Both the position numbers and the translations under genes were made by a program. The notes under the pieces are model-generated. The model searched no databases. It had not been told where the DNA came from and worked only from the letters and a program-made list of their open reading frames with translations. From the NCBI RefSeq assembly GCF_022012435.1, contig NZ_JAKLUA010000005.1, positions 62,001 to 126,000 on the forward strand: a stretch of DNA of 64,000 bases, given 5' to 3'. Of the stretch, positions 17,151-24,190 are shown piece by piece (the stretch's first letter is position 1; every line of letters begins with the position of its first letter). The stretch is from Bradyrhizobium zhengyangense. Lineage in GTDB: Bacteria; Pseudomonadota; Alphaproteobacteria; Rhizobiales; Xanthobacteraceae.

Positions 17151-17698
17151 TGGATTGGGTGCCCCTTGTTCACGATCGAAATAGGCATGCCGCGTCGTCT
17201 CACAAGCCCGCGCTCATCCTGTTGAAAGTTCGATTGGCTGCTGCCTCAGCGCCGGGAGCGCGCGGAGCGCGGGGCCGCGATGGTGCTGTGAGAGCGCTCG
17301 GTCCGACGATGCGCTCCAGCGGCTCCGCTAAGTAATGGGGTAGCCCATCCAGACACCCTGCCGTTGATGTCCGCTACCAGTGCCTTAGCAGAAGGATTTT
17401 GCTCGGCCTGAGGATTTCCGGCCGTGACCCTAAGCAGGCCTTAATTGTTGAGCCGATTTGCTCGGAGTGCTATGCTCCGCCGACATCATTCCCTTTTTGG
17501 ACTGATGGGGCGGGCGGGTTATCAGGCTTACGGACTGCCGTCTGCCAGTTGGAAATACTTTAGCCATAGGCCCCGCCTCCGGACGCATTTTAAAGTCGGC
17601 CGGGGAATGTTCATTAGACGTCATTTCCCTCCGTTCTTCCCATTGACTCGGAGGCGGGCTTTTTTCTGTCCAACGCTTTCAAAAAAAAGCTATTCGCC
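17151..17698. other. Intergenic stretch between divergent modules
   Basis: These 548 bp hold no convincing protein gene. The right end contains the candidate small RNA/terminator at 17572-17664. The left part should include the promoter for the leftward phage genes. An open frame at 17445-17789 has no ribosome-binding site and overlaps the next gene. Confidence 0.45.
17572..17664 (+). ncRNA. Candidate small RNA ending in an intrinsic terminator
   Basis: Ten-base arms CCCGCCTCCG (17572-17581) and CGGAGGCGGG (17649-17658) are perfect complements, 67 bases apart, and are followed by CTTTTTTC. The loop contains pyrimidine-rich CCCTCCGTTCTTCCC, which could pair with Shine-Dalgarno sequences. A 5' end was not identified, and it could simply be a long-looped terminator. 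Confidence 0.35.
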
Positions 17699-18451
17699 AT
17701 GTCTATTTTCAGAAGCCGAGCCCAGTGCGCGGCAGGCAGTGACCATTCAAGCGCTAGGCGGGTTTGCCGCTACGTTTCAGCTTCCATAATCTGGGCAGCC
17801 TGCGTCATTCCCTTGGGCACCGCGTCCGCTCAATGCTCAGCCCGCGATGTCTTACAGAACCAGCTGAAGCTCAAGACCCACTCGGTCACGGTGTCCGAAC
17901 TGCCTATCAGGTCCGCTCGCGACGTTGCGACATGGAAGACGATAACAATAGGTACCTTCGCCGACTCTCTTGCGTTGCGCAACGAGCTCGATAGCAAGGG
18001 CTGCAATGTCGGTGGTCAGGCGGCTGAAATCCTTGCTCGGCCAATGTTCACCGTTAGCTCACAGAAGGCAGATGTCGAGCTTGTCGATCTATCGCCTGCG
18101 CAGCTCGGGCTCACCACCGATACCGTCACATTGGCCGACGTTTACGCAAACGCTCGGCGGCTCGGCCTTGAACTCGCTGGGGCCGAAATCGGCCCGCAAT
18201 TGCGCCTCCAATATTTCGACCAACCTATTGGCGAATTTCTCACCATCGGAATGGACCCAATCAAGACATGGAGCGGCGAGCCAATTATTCTGAATGTAGC
18301 AAACGGCGGGGCCGGATTGATCCTGATCGGCCAAGATGGTCGACCCGAGGCGAGTATTTCGGTCACATCTCGTTTCATTTTCGTCCGATCCCATCAGCCG
18401 GCAGCCAGCACCGAAGCCGTAGGATCAGTCGCTACATTTCTGCCGCCGTGA
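17699..18451 (+). CDS. Exported protein of unknown function (250 aa)
   Basis: The N-terminus is basic, then hydrophobic (VSASIIWAACVIPLGTASAQ), giving a signal peptide of about 45 residues from this start. The mature part holds two cysteines and alternating strand and helix segments (VELVDLSPAQLGLTTDTVTL, LRLQYFDQPIGEFLTIGMDP). No known domain is visible. It is the first of two plus-strand cargo genes embedded in the otherwise leftward phage module. Confidence 0.6.
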   Translation: MSIFRSRAQCAAGSDHSSARRVCRYVSASIIWAACVIPLGTASAQCSARDVLQNQLKLKTHSVTVSELPIRSARDVATWKTITIGTFADSLALRNELDSKGCNVGGQAAEILARPMFTVSSQKADVELVDLSPAQLGLTTDTVTLADVYANARRLGLELAGAEIGPQLRLQYFDQPIGEFLTIGMDPIKTWSGEPIILNVANGGAGLILIGQDGRPEASISVTSRFIFVRSHQPAASTEAVGSVATFLPP

Positions 18452-18508
18452 CTTCGCGCCCATTGATTTCATTTTCCAGCGATTGCTTACTTTTTTGGAT
18501 TTCGAAAC

Positions 18509-18742
18509 ATGTTCGTGACTATGGTTGCTGTGCTTTGTCACCTTACCGCTCAGGACTGCACTGAGGTGGTTGTCACAAATTCGTCCTTGGATTCGGGCCT
18601 TACGCTCCAGGGGTGCATGATCGGTGGCCAAGCAGGCTTGGCGCAATGGAAGGCAAACCACCCCATTTACCGGTCTGAGGATTGGCACGTTAATCGCTAC
18701 AAATGCGTGGCAGGTCGCTACGAAGCTAGGGCCAAGATCTGA
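18509..18742 (+). CDS. Small secreted protein (77 aa)
   Basis: A short hydrophobic N-terminus (MFVTMVAVLCHLTAQDC) looks like a signal peptide. The mature part has cysteines and a tryptophan-containing tail (WKANHPIYRSEDWHVNRYKC). Relatives are common small exported proteins in rhizobia with no known function. It follows the previous exported protein by 57 bp and may share its transcript. Confidence 0.6.
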   Translation: MFVTMVAVLCHLTAQDCTEVVVTNSSLDSGLTLQGCMIGGQAGLAQWKANHPIYRSEDWHVNRYKCVAGRYEARAKI

Positions 18743-18893
18743 TTTCATACGCAAGCATCTCGATCGTATCCGCCAATGAGGTCATTCAAATAGGCGATGC
18801 TTTACTGCGCGGATGAGTCCGTTTGTGGCCCAACTCGGACCTTCGGCGAGCCTCGCCACTGGACCGCTGTTGGGGCAACAGCAGACTCTTTCG

Positions 18894-19136
18894 CTACTCA
18901 AGACCGAGATCACCGGCGCTCAGGGTACGCGTCGCCGGGTTTAGCTCCGGCAGCTCCTCGAACAGGCGTTCGGCGGACTGCATATCGATGAAGGTCGAGC
19001 GCCCCAGCTTCTTCGCGACGAGCAGACCTTGCTTGATCAGACGATAGCCCCGAGTCCGGCCAATACCCATCGTCTTGAACGCGACATGGGCGCGTATGTA
19101 GCGCCACGTTGGCAGAGATTGTTGGATTTTAGTCAT
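18894..19136 (-). CDS. AlpA/excisionase-like helix-turn-helix DNA-binding protein
   Basis: The 80-residue protein has the small winged-helix layout of AlpA/Xis proteins: IGRTRGYRLIKQGLLVAKKLG, then STFIDMQSAERLFEELP. Such proteins activate integrase or phage-satellite genes or help excision. It lies in the leftward module between the replication genes and the capsid genes. A second, broken AlpA-type gene lies next to the recombinase, so this one may be the functional regulator. Confidence 0.65.
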   Translation of the reverse strand: MTKIQQSLPTWRYIRAHVAFKTMGIGRTRGYRLIKQGLLVAKKLGRSTFIDMQSAERLFEELPELNPATRTLSAGDLGLE

Positions 19137-19817
19137 TTCTTGACACCTTACTGTTCATTGACGTTTCGACATGTTCGTTCGAGGCGTCGGAGCTTATTAG
19201 GACCGGATGTCCCCCCGAAAGTGCTGGTGCTACAGCGGTGGATCACGCGGGCGCCACCTGCGCCCCGGCTCCCTCCAACAGGAACCTAGAGCGAGGGCTT
19301 AGGTCCCATGCAGCAGCGAAACCCGCGCGCCCCCCGCGCACACCCAGAGCTGCGATAGGCCCGTACAGAGGCGGAGGAGAGAGTGTATCCCCCTCTATGA
19401 TTGGCCCTATGGTCATGGCCTGTTTGGCCGGTGTCGGATGGTGCGTTCCCGCAGTGACCATGAGGCCACACGATCGCCGGCAGTGAGCATCTCGTTTCCG
19501 GCCGCCACCGTGATCTGCACAACTGTCGCACCACCATGCAACTGCCGGCGATGGCGGGAGCGCGATTGTCGCTGGCCCACACCAATCATTTGAGCCAAGG
19601 CCCTCATAGAGACCCCGCTTAGGGGTGGTCAGAACATTGTTTGACCGGGTGCTGACCGTAGCGTTACGGTTTCTCCATCTCAAATCGGTGTTTGCTGACT
19701 CTGCTAGGGCCACTGAGCCGCATTCCGTGTGCCGCGTGCATTTTGGCCCGTCGATCACTGCGCGCGCTGAGCGGACGCCGCTGAGTCAGCACGGCAGCTT
19801 CGGAGCTGCCTCACGGA
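19137..19817. other. Long intergenic region with operator-like palindromes
   Basis: No gene is supported in these 681 bp. A 171-residue open frame on the minus strand (19243-19758) has an unnatural composition and no ribosome-binding site. The region carries the palindromes described at 19627-19670 and is probably a control region of the phage-like module. Confidence 0.4.
19627..19670. promoter_or_regulatory. Operator-like inverted and direct repeats
   Basis: GGTCA (19627-19631) faces TGACC (19642-19646), and a second TGACC follows exactly 11 bp later (19653-19657). This overlaps a perfect palindrome with arms ACCGTA (19655-19660) and TACGGT (19665-19670). One-turn spacing and symmetry suggest a repressor binding site. 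The protein is unknown. Confidence 0.4.
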
Positions 19818-20297
19818 TCAGCGAGCGATCGTAGACCGACGACACGGCTCAGAGCGAGCGGGGAGCCGGTGGATCAATCGTTTGTCGAGCAGCTTGCCGA
19901 GATCGTTGCGCAGGCACGCCTTGAGACTCCGGCACTCGCGATATTCCGGCCGATCGCGCGCCAGCTCCAGCAAACCCGCTTCCGGCATGTCGGGGTTAGC
20001 TGTGATCATCCGCTTCAACCATCGTTCTCGATCGGTGATGCAGAGCGAGTTGTAGTCGATAGTCATGCCCCACAGCACGTCGGCTTCATACTCTGACAGG
20101 CGGCGGTGGCGTTCGATTTGCCTCCACGCCCAATCGGGGGTGATGCAATGCGCAGTGATCACCTTCACGAGACGATTGAAGTCGTCGGCGGCCCAGCTCC
20201 GGGCCTGCTCGATGGTCATCGCGGCAAGCTCTCTAACGCTGCGGTCGGCCTCGCCGAACTTCTCTCGATAGCTGCGGAGGTCAATAACGTTGGTCAT
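19818..20297 (-). CDS. Hypothetical protein of the phage-like module (159 aa)
   Basis: Soluble 159-residue protein with helices (MTIEQARSWAADDFNRLVKVI, WAWRQIERHRRLSEYEADVLWG) and an Arg-rich tail. The ATG at 20297 has AGGA ten bases upstream. It lies 53 bp downstream of the replication gene, in the same direction, and probably shares its transcript. Family not recognised. Confidence 0.55.
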   Translation of the reverse strand: MTNVIDLRSYREKFGEADRSVRELAAMTIEQARSWAADDFNRLVKVITAHCITPDWAWRQIERHRRLSEYEADVLWGMTIDYNSLCITDRERWLKRMITANPDMPEAGLLELARDRPEYRECRSLKACLRNDLGKLLDKRLIHRLPARSEPCRRSTIAR

Positions 20298-20350
20298 CGT
20301 GCGTCTTTCCTATAGGGAGCCACGGGAAGTGGGAGCGGATAGCCGGTCTC

Positions 20351-21277
20351 TCAAAGATCGAACCGTCGATGAAGCCAGTCTGCCATGCTGAGATGCTCGT
20401 GGTGTGGTTCCAACTTGTTGCACTGAATGAGAACGTAACTCATGTCGATACCCGCGTTGAGCGTCAGCTCAAACGCGGACCGAGCTTCTTGCCGATCCCC
20501 GATATCGTTCGGGTAGCTGTCACAAAGAATTTCGAAGGCATTGTTTCTGATCTCCCTATCCTCAATCTCATCTCTATCCTCTATGGGGGGTATGCTTCGC
20601 ATACCCCCTTGGTTATGAGAGAGGTTAACTAAGAGGTTCATCTCAGCCTTCTGAGATTTAGGTTCAAAAGGCTGAGATATAGACGCAGAAGATTGGCATT
20701 CATTGGCATCTAGCTGCGCCGCAGAAGGTTCGCAAATCTCAGTCTCTTGAGAGTTAGCCATCGTGTCTCCAGAGACTTCACCCTCCCAAATCTCAGAGGG
20801 CTGAGATATCTCGGCCTGAATATCAGCGGACTGAGATTTGGAGTGGTGCTCCATCCGATCGTCGTCAGACAATGACGCACCACTGTTGGCCCTATCGGGA
20901 CCATCGGGGAGGCCATCCGCGTCTGAGGCCCTGACCAACATGCGGTAGCGGTTGGGGCAACCGCGCCCCTTCTTGCCATGGTGAACGTGGAGATGACCGC
21001 GCGCCTCCAGCGCGTCGATTGCGTTCTTGACGGTGCCCTGCGACATGCCGATCTCTCGCGCGATGCACGGCATGCCGGGAAATGCTTCTCCGGTTTCCTT
21101 GTTCATGTGATCGGCAATCGTAAAGGCGACGACGAACGTGCTGGCTGTCAGGTTCTTTCGATCAGCGCGAACCTGCTTAAGCCACGCGAACAAGCGGCTG
21201 GTGTGCTCGCGCGGCGTGAGCCCGCAGTCGTCGTTGCGGTGATCTTGCGAAGTCGAAGTCGAAGCTCTATGTGGCAT
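20351..21277 (-). CDS. Winged-helix replication initiator-like protein with embedded iterons
   Basis: From the ATG at 21277 (AAGGAAT upstream) the protein has 308 residues; the longer reading from 21454 adds an unlikely leader. About residues 15-110 form a winged helix of the phage replication type (TASTFVVAFTIADHMN, CIAREIGMSQGTVKNAIDALEARGHLHVHHG). The middle (about 130-230) is low-complexity and polar with repeated SQ motifs, and its DNA holds an iteron-like array. The C-terminus (RSAFELTLNAGIDMSYVLIQC) could contact a helicase or loader. This is the layout of lambda O, where the origin lies inside the initiator gene. The assignment is inferred from that layout. Confidence 0.65.
   Translation of the reverse strand: MPHRASTSTSQDHRNDDCGLTPREHTSRLFAWLKQVRADRKNLTASTFVVAFTIADHMNKETGEAFPGMPCIAREIGMSQGTVKNAIDALEARGHLHVHHGKKGRGCPNRYRMLVRASDADGLPDGPDRANSGASLSDDDRMEHHSKSQSADIQAEISQPSEIWEGEVSGDTMANSQETEICEPSAAQLDANECQSSASISQPFEPKSQKAEMNLLVNLSHNQGGMRSIPPIEDRDEIEDREIRNNAFEILCDSYPNDIGDRQEARSAFELTLNAGIDMSYVLIQCNKLEPHHEHLSMADWLHRRFDL
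20586..20608. repeat. Perfect 10-bp hairpin inside the initiator gene
   Basis: The arms GGGGGTATGC and GCATACCCCC enclose only three bases (TTC). It lies in coding DNA 32 bp to the left of the iteron-like array and could be part of the origin or an mRNA structure. Confidence 0.6.
20640..20839. repeat. Iteron-like array (CTGAGATWT), candidate replication origin
   Basis: Six copies of CTGAGATTT or CTGAGATAT lie within 200 bp: plus strand at 20651, 20672, 20801 and 20831; minus strand at 20734-20742 and 20788-20796. A seventh shorter copy, ATCTCAG, is at 20640-20646. Two pairs face each other with 4-bp spacers (20641-20656 and 20788-20809). The array lies within the coding sequence of the initiator-like protein, as in lambda-type origins. 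Confidence 0.6.
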
Positions 21278-21673
21278 GGTATTCCTTGTTTCGGCTTTTG
21301 AGCCGTCCGCATCTGGTAATGCGGGCGGCTCTTTTTTCGTCTCAGTGTGATGGTGATTGCTGGCGGCCGACTTAACGCCGCTGGTCGGCGATTCAGGTTC
21401 GCCGCCGCCGATTGTGCGGCCGACGAAATCGATTGCGCAATGGAAAGATCGCAAATCAAAATGCTAAATTTCGTGGAAAGCGGAAGACACATGGGGTGGG
21501 GAAAAGCGGCCAGGGGTGGCGACTATAGCGCGACGGCCGTTGAAGTTCGGCAAGCATCGACTATGTCGGGCTCTTGGAAATGGGCGGAAGTCTGGTGAAC
21601 CACCAAGCAACGCCCATCCCAATACGGATCGCTCTCCATAGGGAGTGCGACCCGCTTCAATGGGATCAGGACA
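21278..21673. other. Divergent control region between initiator and excisionase genes
   Basis: This 396-bp gap separates the leftward replication operon from the rightward excisionase-recombinase operon, so it should hold both promoters. The only clear element is the plus-strand terminator hairpin at 21300-21337. Confidence 0.5.
21300..21337 (+). terminator. Strong intrinsic terminator just upstream of the initiator gene
   Basis: Arms GAGCCGTCCGCAT and ATGCGGGCGGCTC pair with one G-T, enclose CTGGTA, and are followed by six T. It reads on the plus strand but lies only 22 bp upstream of the start codon of the minus-strand initiator gene. No plus-strand gene ends here, so it may end an antisense RNA. 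Confidence 0.75.
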
Positions 21674-21867
21674 ATGGATAAAGCCAACAGGAGCTTGGTC
21701 AGCTTCGCTGAATTGAAGCCACGCTTCGGCGTGCCCTTTACTCGTCGGTATCTGCTCACGCTCAGAGGAAGTTTCCGGCTCGCGTGTCGGTCAGCGACCA
21801 CCGCGTCGCTTGGATCGAGGCTGAGGTGCGGCAGTGGATTGATCGCAAGGTGAGGGTGCGGCAGTGA
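21674..21867 (+). pseudogene. AlpA/excisionase-like gene with a frameshift
   Basis: An ATG at 21674 after AGGAC opens MDKANRSLVSFAELKPRFG, then VPFTRRYLLTL. The continuation FPARVSVSDHRVAWIEAEVR, then QWIDRK, is in another frame, ending at TGA 21865-21867. Joined, the two parts give a classic 64-residue AlpA/Xis protein. The span is 194 bp, one base short of a whole number of codons, and the shift lies near 21755-21765. It is a one-base deletion, a sequencing error or a programmed shift. Position next to the recombinase suggests it was the directionality factor. Confidence 0.7.
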
Positions 21868-22211
21868 AAAATCCGAAGCACTGGAACTGCGTTGATTGCG
21901 GAGTGAATACGGCTAAGGGTGGTCCGACTGAGGAGTTTGCTAGAAGGAAGGTCAAGCGCGGCGTCGCGAAGGTATGGCAGGCGGACAAGACTTGGGAAGT
22001 TTATGAGGTCAATCCTCAGGTTTGGAAGGCTGCGAGATGCCGAAGTGTCCTTTGCATAGGTTGCATTGAGCAGCGCATCGGTCGGCGTCTTACTCCCGCC
22101 GACTTCACCGATGGCGAACTTAACCAGATCGTCGGCACAAAGCGGCTTTCCGATCGCAAGGGTTTTCGTGGCAAGCGCGAGTTCGGCTTCCTCAACCCGA
22201 TGTTTGGTTAG
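21864..22211 (+). CDS. Hypothetical protein with paired cysteines, coupled to the excisionase
   Basis: The GTG start at 21864 overlaps the stop codon of the excisionase frame (GTGA), a sign of translational coupling. The 115-residue product has CVDCG near the N-terminus and CRSVLCIGCIEQRIGRRLTP in the middle, which together could bind zinc, and a C-terminal GELNQIVGTKRLSDRKG segment. Small zinc-finger-like proteins of this kind are common next to phage integrases. It ends in a terminator. Confidence 0.6.
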   Translation: MKNPKHWNCVDCGVNTAKGGPTEEFARRKVKRGVAKVWQADKTWEVYEVNPQVWKAARCRSVLCIGCIEQRIGRRLTPADFTDGELNQIVGTKRLSDRKGFRGKREFGFLNPMFG

Positions 22212-22237
22212 CAGTTCGCTCGAAGCACTGCTTTTTT
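22211..22237 (+). terminator. Intrinsic terminator after the excisionase operon
   Basis: GCAGT pairs with ACTGC around TCGCTCGAAGC and is followed by TTTTTTG. It lies directly at the end of the 115-residue gene and should separate it from the recombinase transcript. Confidence 0.65.
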
Positions 22238-22353
22238 GCCTTTTTCCGACCACGCGCTGACGACCAACGACAACGTGTGTCGCGAAGGCGCGACCTAGCA
22301 CCGATATGTCGATCTGCGCAGCCGACACAGGCTATGATCTTTGATCAAGCCGA

Positions 22354-24060
22354 ATGGAACGCATGCCAATGACTAGGATGAAAACGGCAGTCGCTTATGC
22401 GCGGTTCTCAAGCGATCTTCAAAAAGATCGTTCGATCGATGACCAAGTTGCTCTGTGCGAGAACATCGCGAAGCAGCATGGTTATCGCATCGCGAAGGTC
22501 TACAGTGATCGAGCCAAGTCAGCCGCGACGCTTTTCGAGAGGGATGCCCTACTCGAACTGATGAAGGACGTAAAGGCCGGGAAGTTTTCAGCCGTGGTCT
22601 GCGAGTCCCTCGATCGCATCAGCCGCGATCAGGAAGATTTAGCGGGCATCTTCAAGCGCCTCCAGTTTCGCGAGATCAAGCTCCTCACTGGCGAAGGAGA
22701 GACGAGCAGCATTCACGTCGGGGTGCGCGGCATCGTCGGCAGCATGTTTCTGACCGATCTCGGCAACAAGGTGAAGCGGGGTCACAACGGACGAGTGCGT
22801 GAGGGTAAATTTCCCGGCGCTGTGACCTATGGTTATTCCCGAGTGCCCGGCAAGCCGGGCGTGCGCGAAATTCATCCAGAGCATTCCAAGGTCGTGCTCA
22901 GAGTCTTTCGTGAGTACGCATCAGGTAAGACGACGCGCGAGATCGCGGCCGGACTGACCAGAGACGGCATCCTTACGCCGAGCGGTGGGAAACACTGGAA
23001 CCATCAGACATTCACGGGCGGTCGCGGTGGAAAGCGGGGCATGATCGGCAATCAGATTTACATCGGCCGGCTAATCTGGAATGCGAACCGTTCTGTCCTC
23101 GACCCAGATAGCGGTAAGAAACTCAAGCGTCGCGGCAAGCCGGAGGATGTGATCACGGTTGAAGTGCCGCATCTGCGGATCGTGCCGCAGGAGCTTTGGG
23201 ATGCCGCCAACAGCGTTTGCACGAGCCGGGCTGAGGCCAAGTTTGGAGCCGGAGGGAAGCGCCCGCAGCGCATCGGGTATCGCCCATATAGCCGGGAGCA
23301 CCTGCTAGCGGGCCTGCTCTCCTGCGGCTCCTGCGGCGGCCATATGAGGATTGCTCAAGTGTCCCGCGACGGTGGACCGCGCGTCGCTTGTGCTGCTGCG
23401 CATCAGCTCGGCACGTGCCAACATCGCAAGTCATATGACATGAAGGTGTTAGAGGAGACAGTGCTTGCCGGCATAAAGGCCCACTTAACCAGCCCAGAGG
23501 CCTTAAAGGAATTCACCAAGGGCTATCACGCCGGATGGGCCGAGCGGCAACGAGAGATGCGCTCAGATCGCGAAAACACGCAACGGGCTCTTAATCGGGC
23601 TACTGTCGCGATTGATAGGGTTGTCACCGCGATCACGGAGAGCGACGAGCCTGTTAAGGCCCTGACGGAGAAGCTCAGGAGGCTGGAGACTGAGCGCGCT
23701 GGTTTGGAGGAGAAGCTCCGGCTCATCGAGAGCGACGGCGGAGCCAACGTTGTCAGCCTGCATCCAGCAAGCATCGGCAAGTTTGCCACGAGCATCGACG
23801 CGCTTCACGCTGCCTTGACGCGAGGCGGTGACCCCGTTGCCCTCGCGCCCTTCCGCTCCGCCTTCCGCAATGTGTTCGACCGGATTGTGGTGCATCCGAC
23901 CGGCAAGCGGATGCCTTACGAGATCACGCCATACGCTCGGCTCAGCGCGATTATAGGCGTGGAGCTGTTCCCGAAGGTGCGCAGCACAGAAGAAATACTG
24001 AAAGAACAAGGGTTTGGCTGTGCCGATTTTGTCGGCCCGGAAAAATCCGTGTCCTCGTAG
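22354..24060 (+). CDS. Large serine recombinase (island integrase)
   Basis: The 568-residue protein has a resolvase domain at about 10-150 with catalytic Ser19 in AYARFSSDLQ and the arginine region SLDRISRDQEDL. A Recombinase domain follows at about 165-290. A zinc ribbon uses Cys324, Cys327, Cys346 and Cys355 (LSCGSCGGHM; CQHRK), and a coiled-coil arm spans about 375-455. Several in-frame ATGs lie in the first nine codons, so the exact start is open. The gene runs through the attachment core: codons after Glu563 and the stop are host ybgC DNA read antisense. In the circular form the frame would continue to a TAA at 5230-5232. Confidence 0.92.
   Translation: MERMPMTRMKTAVAYARFSSDLQKDRSIDDQVALCENIAKQHGYRIAKVYSDRAKSAATLFERDALLELMKDVKAGKFSAVVCESLDRISRDQEDLAGIFKRLQFREIKLLTGEGETSSIHVGVRGIVGSMFLTDLGNKVKRGHNGRVREGKFPGAVTYGYSRVPGKPGVREIHPEHSKVVLRVFREYASGKTTREIAAGLTRDGILTPSGGKHWNHQTFTGGRGGKRGMIGNQIYIGRLIWNANRSVLDPDSGKKLKRRGKPEDVITVEVPHLRIVPQELWDAANSVCTSRAEAKFGAGGKRPQRIGYRPYSREHLLAGLLSCGSCGGHMRIAQVSRDGGPRVACAAAHQLGTCQHRKSYDMKVLEETVLAGIKAHLTSPEALKEFTKGYHAGWAERQREMRSDRENTQRALNRATVAIDRVVTAITESDEPVKALTEKLRRLETERAGLEEKLRLIESDGGANVVSLHPASIGKFATSIDALHAALTRGGDPVALAPFRSAFRNVFDRIVVHPTGKRMPYEITPYARLSAIIGVELFPKVRSTEEILKEQGFGCADFVGPEKSVSS
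24037..24044. other. Right attachment core (attR), CCGGAAAA
   Basis: This is the second copy of the octamer found at 5155-5162. Left of it is recombinase coding DNA; right of it is the host ybgC 5' coding region. Joining the outer flanks gives a continuous ybgC frame. Confidence 0.85.
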
Positions 24061-24122
24061 TAGACGCGGACCTGCATGTGGTGGCGGCCATCGCGGATCT
24101 CGCCGTCGAGATGAGCTGTCAC
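24037..24122 (-). pseudogene. ybgC: Chromosomal ybgC-type gene, 5' part right of the island
   Basis: From a GTG at 24122 the frame reads TAHLDGEIRDGRHHMQVRV, then YYEDTDFSG, the N-terminal strand with the catalytic aspartate. At the core it runs into island DNA and would end at 23916 as a 68-residue hybrid. The remainder of the gene is at 4791-5162. It lies 68 bp downstream of the metallophosphoesterase gene on the same strand and was probably the last gene of a ruvC-ruvA-ruvB transcript. Confidence 0.9.
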
Positions 24123-24190
24123 GTCGCGAGCCTCTTCGCTTGTCGCTAGAGGTCCGTTTTGCGCAAAAACGGCCGGCAGCGCAAGCGCGG

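Larger units (their letters stand above)
5155..24044. mobile_element. Genomic island inserted in ybgC by a large serine recombinase
   Basis: The element is 18.9 kb, flanked by direct 8-bp copies of CCGGAAAA (5155-5162 and 24037-24044), and splits a ybgC-type gene in two. The recombinase gene abuts the right end, as is usual for such elements. The content is mosaic: cargo at 5.4-13.2 kb, a leftward phage-like capsid and replication module at 13.5-21.3 kb, and an excisionase-recombinase module at 21.7-24.06 kb. I saw none of the palindromic repeats found in the core gaps, and base composition looks less GC-rich. It carries its own ybgC. Confidence 0.93.

Noticed and set aside
19243..19758. 171-residue minus-strand open frame, considered as a transposase remnant
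   Set aside because: No transposase motif, no ribosome-binding site and a composition unlike real proteins; no terminal inverted repeats or target duplication were found.
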